Shown: piece after piece, positions 63,356-64,000 of the stretch
Layout of the letters: each line of letters opens with the position of its first letter
How positions within the stretch are numbered: position 1 is the first letter of the stretch
From: Flavobacteriales bacterium 33_180_T64
GTDB taxonomy: Bacteria > Bacteroidota > Bacteroidia > Flavobacteriales > Flavobacteriaceae
DNA: 64,000 bases
Reading direction: 5' to 3'
Assembly: GCA_002162685.1 (NCBI GenBank)
Contig: MAAQ01000002.1
Span: 186,001-250,000, forward strand
Translations under genes and position numbers: made by a program
The notes under the pieces: model-generated
Seen by the model: only the letters and a program-made list of their open reading frames with translations
Told to the model about the DNA's origin: nothing
The model's database searches: none

Positions 63356-63844
63356 TCAATCAAGTTTAACTAAATCTTCTTTTTTTATAATTGAATAATG
63401 AGAGATATCATAATGTGCAATAATTTCATATAATAAAGATTCTCGCACAACCAAAATCAAATGCTCTTTATCATTTAATATATATTGAGGTATAATCATT
63501 TTAGCTGAAGCATGTAAACCGGTATTCTTAAGTTCTAATTTTCCTAATTCGTCAATAATCAAGTATCGGTTTTCTTTATTTGAAGTTAGAGATATTACAA
63601 AATCGTTAGCCTTTTCGAAAGCAGATTTTAGAAATCGAAATGGTCCAACTTGTATAATGTCATTTATATTCTCAGTCTCTACTTCAAGAGAAAATATCCC
63701 TTTCGATTTTATTTTTAAAAAATAACGTTTCCCTTTCTCATTATCTGGACATAATACCCCATCAACATCTGTTCTATTTTTAGTCCATTCTAACAATGTC
63801 GTTGTTTTCCCTGTCCTAATAGCTTCTGAAAGAATGTATATCAT
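63356..63844 (-). CDS. P-loop nucleoside-triphosphatase, THEP1-like
   Basis: 162 residues, similar in layout to the THEP1/NTPase_1 family. A P-loop-like EAIRTGKTT lies at 7-15, LIIDELGKLEL near 95-105 is Walker B with the family's DEIG/DELG segment, and ILVVRESLLYEI follows. The first P-loop position is Glu instead of Gly, a deviation from GxxxxGKT. Such enzymes hydrolyse nucleoside triphosphates; a role in cofactor handling is unproven. Its ATG overlaps the stop of the gene to its right (ATGA), so the two are translated together. It converges with the purine operon; 30 bases separate the stops. Confidence 0.8.
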   Translation of the reverse strand: MIYILSEAIRTGKTTTLLEWTKNRTDVDGVLCPDNEKGKRYFLKIKSKGIFSLEVETENINDIIQVGPFRFLKSAFEKANDFVISLTSNKENRYLIIDELGKLELKNTGLHASAKMIIPQYILNDKEHLILVVRESLLYEIIAHYDISHYSIIKKEDLVKLD

Positions 63845-64000
63845 TCCGAAGAGGTCTTAAAATGAATGCAATTAGAAATACTATTCGCCATAAAATATTT
63901 AAAACGGGTATAGCCTTTTAAATGTTTAGTTTCTTTCCAAGTGAATGAAATTATCTGCCTGAAATACGGAAATAAATCCATCGCATTAGCAATATCTTCT
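63841..64000 (-). CDS. C-terminal end of an unidentified gene (runs off right edge)
   Basis: The frame is open from the window edge to a TGA at 63841-63843, giving about 52 residues. It includes FPYFRQIISFTWKETKHLKG and ends FKYFMANSISNCIHFKTSSE. The stop overlaps the NTPase start by 4 bases, which argues for a real coding region in the same operon. I do not recognise the family from this fragment. Confidence 0.65.
   Translation of the reverse strand, partial: EDIANAMDLFPYFRQIISFTWKETKHLKGYTRFKYFMANSISNCIHFKTSSE

Overview
The window is about 64 kb of AT-rich chromosome from a member of the Bacteroidota, almost certainly a marine-type Flavobacteriaceae close to Olleya, Psychroserpens, Winogradskyella or Lacinutrix. 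The evidence is a type IX secretion sorting domain, promoters of the Bacteroidota form TTTG-N19/20-TAnnTTTG, a bacteroidetal division and cell-wall (dcw) cluster without murF or ddl, a class II HMG-CoA reductase next to a GYDIA-type GHMP kinase, and paired POT transporters with a DPP IV peptidase. No phage, transposase or CRISPR array was seen. The genus is inference.

Layout. 1-3596 is the 3' part of a large T9SS-secreted surface protein. 3670-6103 holds the most unusual locus: a 53-residue peptide gene with a Tat-like leader and a 12-residue tail, then 8 bases later a PqqD-like/HPr-kinase-like fusion, then a family-5 nucleotidyltransferase. It looks like a peptide-modification cassette. A beta-barrel protein gene with its own promoter follows, then an MtfA-like zinc peptidase, a 92-base tandem repeat and tRNA-Arg(TCG). 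8043-24064 (minus) carries yqeY and the dcw cluster in the order mraZ-rsmH-ftsL-ftsI-murE-mraY-murD-ftsW-murG-murC-ftsQ-ftsA-ftsZ. Three 10-base-spaced boxes resembling MraZ operators lie upstream of mraZ, and a strong terminator follows ftsZ. MurE has the DNPR motif of meso-diaminopimelate-adding enzymes.

24363-40640 is mostly housekeeping: an alpha/beta hydrolase, engB, an OppC-like permease behind a Prc protease, surE, lpxB, an NlpC/P60 lipoprotein, a ComEC-type channel, a periplasmic thioredoxin, and a DPP IV-POT-POT oligopeptide-use operon. 40820-43060 encodes HMG-CoA reductase and a GHMP kinase, probably of the mevalonate route. 43111-50991 (minus) is a run of envelope genes headed by coaX: an outer-membrane protein, a TPR protein, lptC, a small membrane protein, a CNNM/CBS protein and a PpiD/SurA-type isomerase. 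A tRNA-Phe with promoter and terminator and a second MtfA-like peptidase follow.

52413-63325 is one purine-catabolism operon. Guanine deaminase makes xanthine, two-subunit xanthine dehydrogenase makes urate, and the membrane cytochrome-c urate oxidase PuuD makes 5-hydroxyisourate. A UraD-UraH fusion then gives allantoin, allantoinase gives allantoate, and allantoicase gives ureidoglycolate and urea. No ureidoglycolate lyase gene was recognised. The operon ends with a CitE/malate-synthase-like DUF6986 protein that could use the glyoxylate released. The right edge has a THEP1-like NTPase overlapping the end of an unidentified gene.
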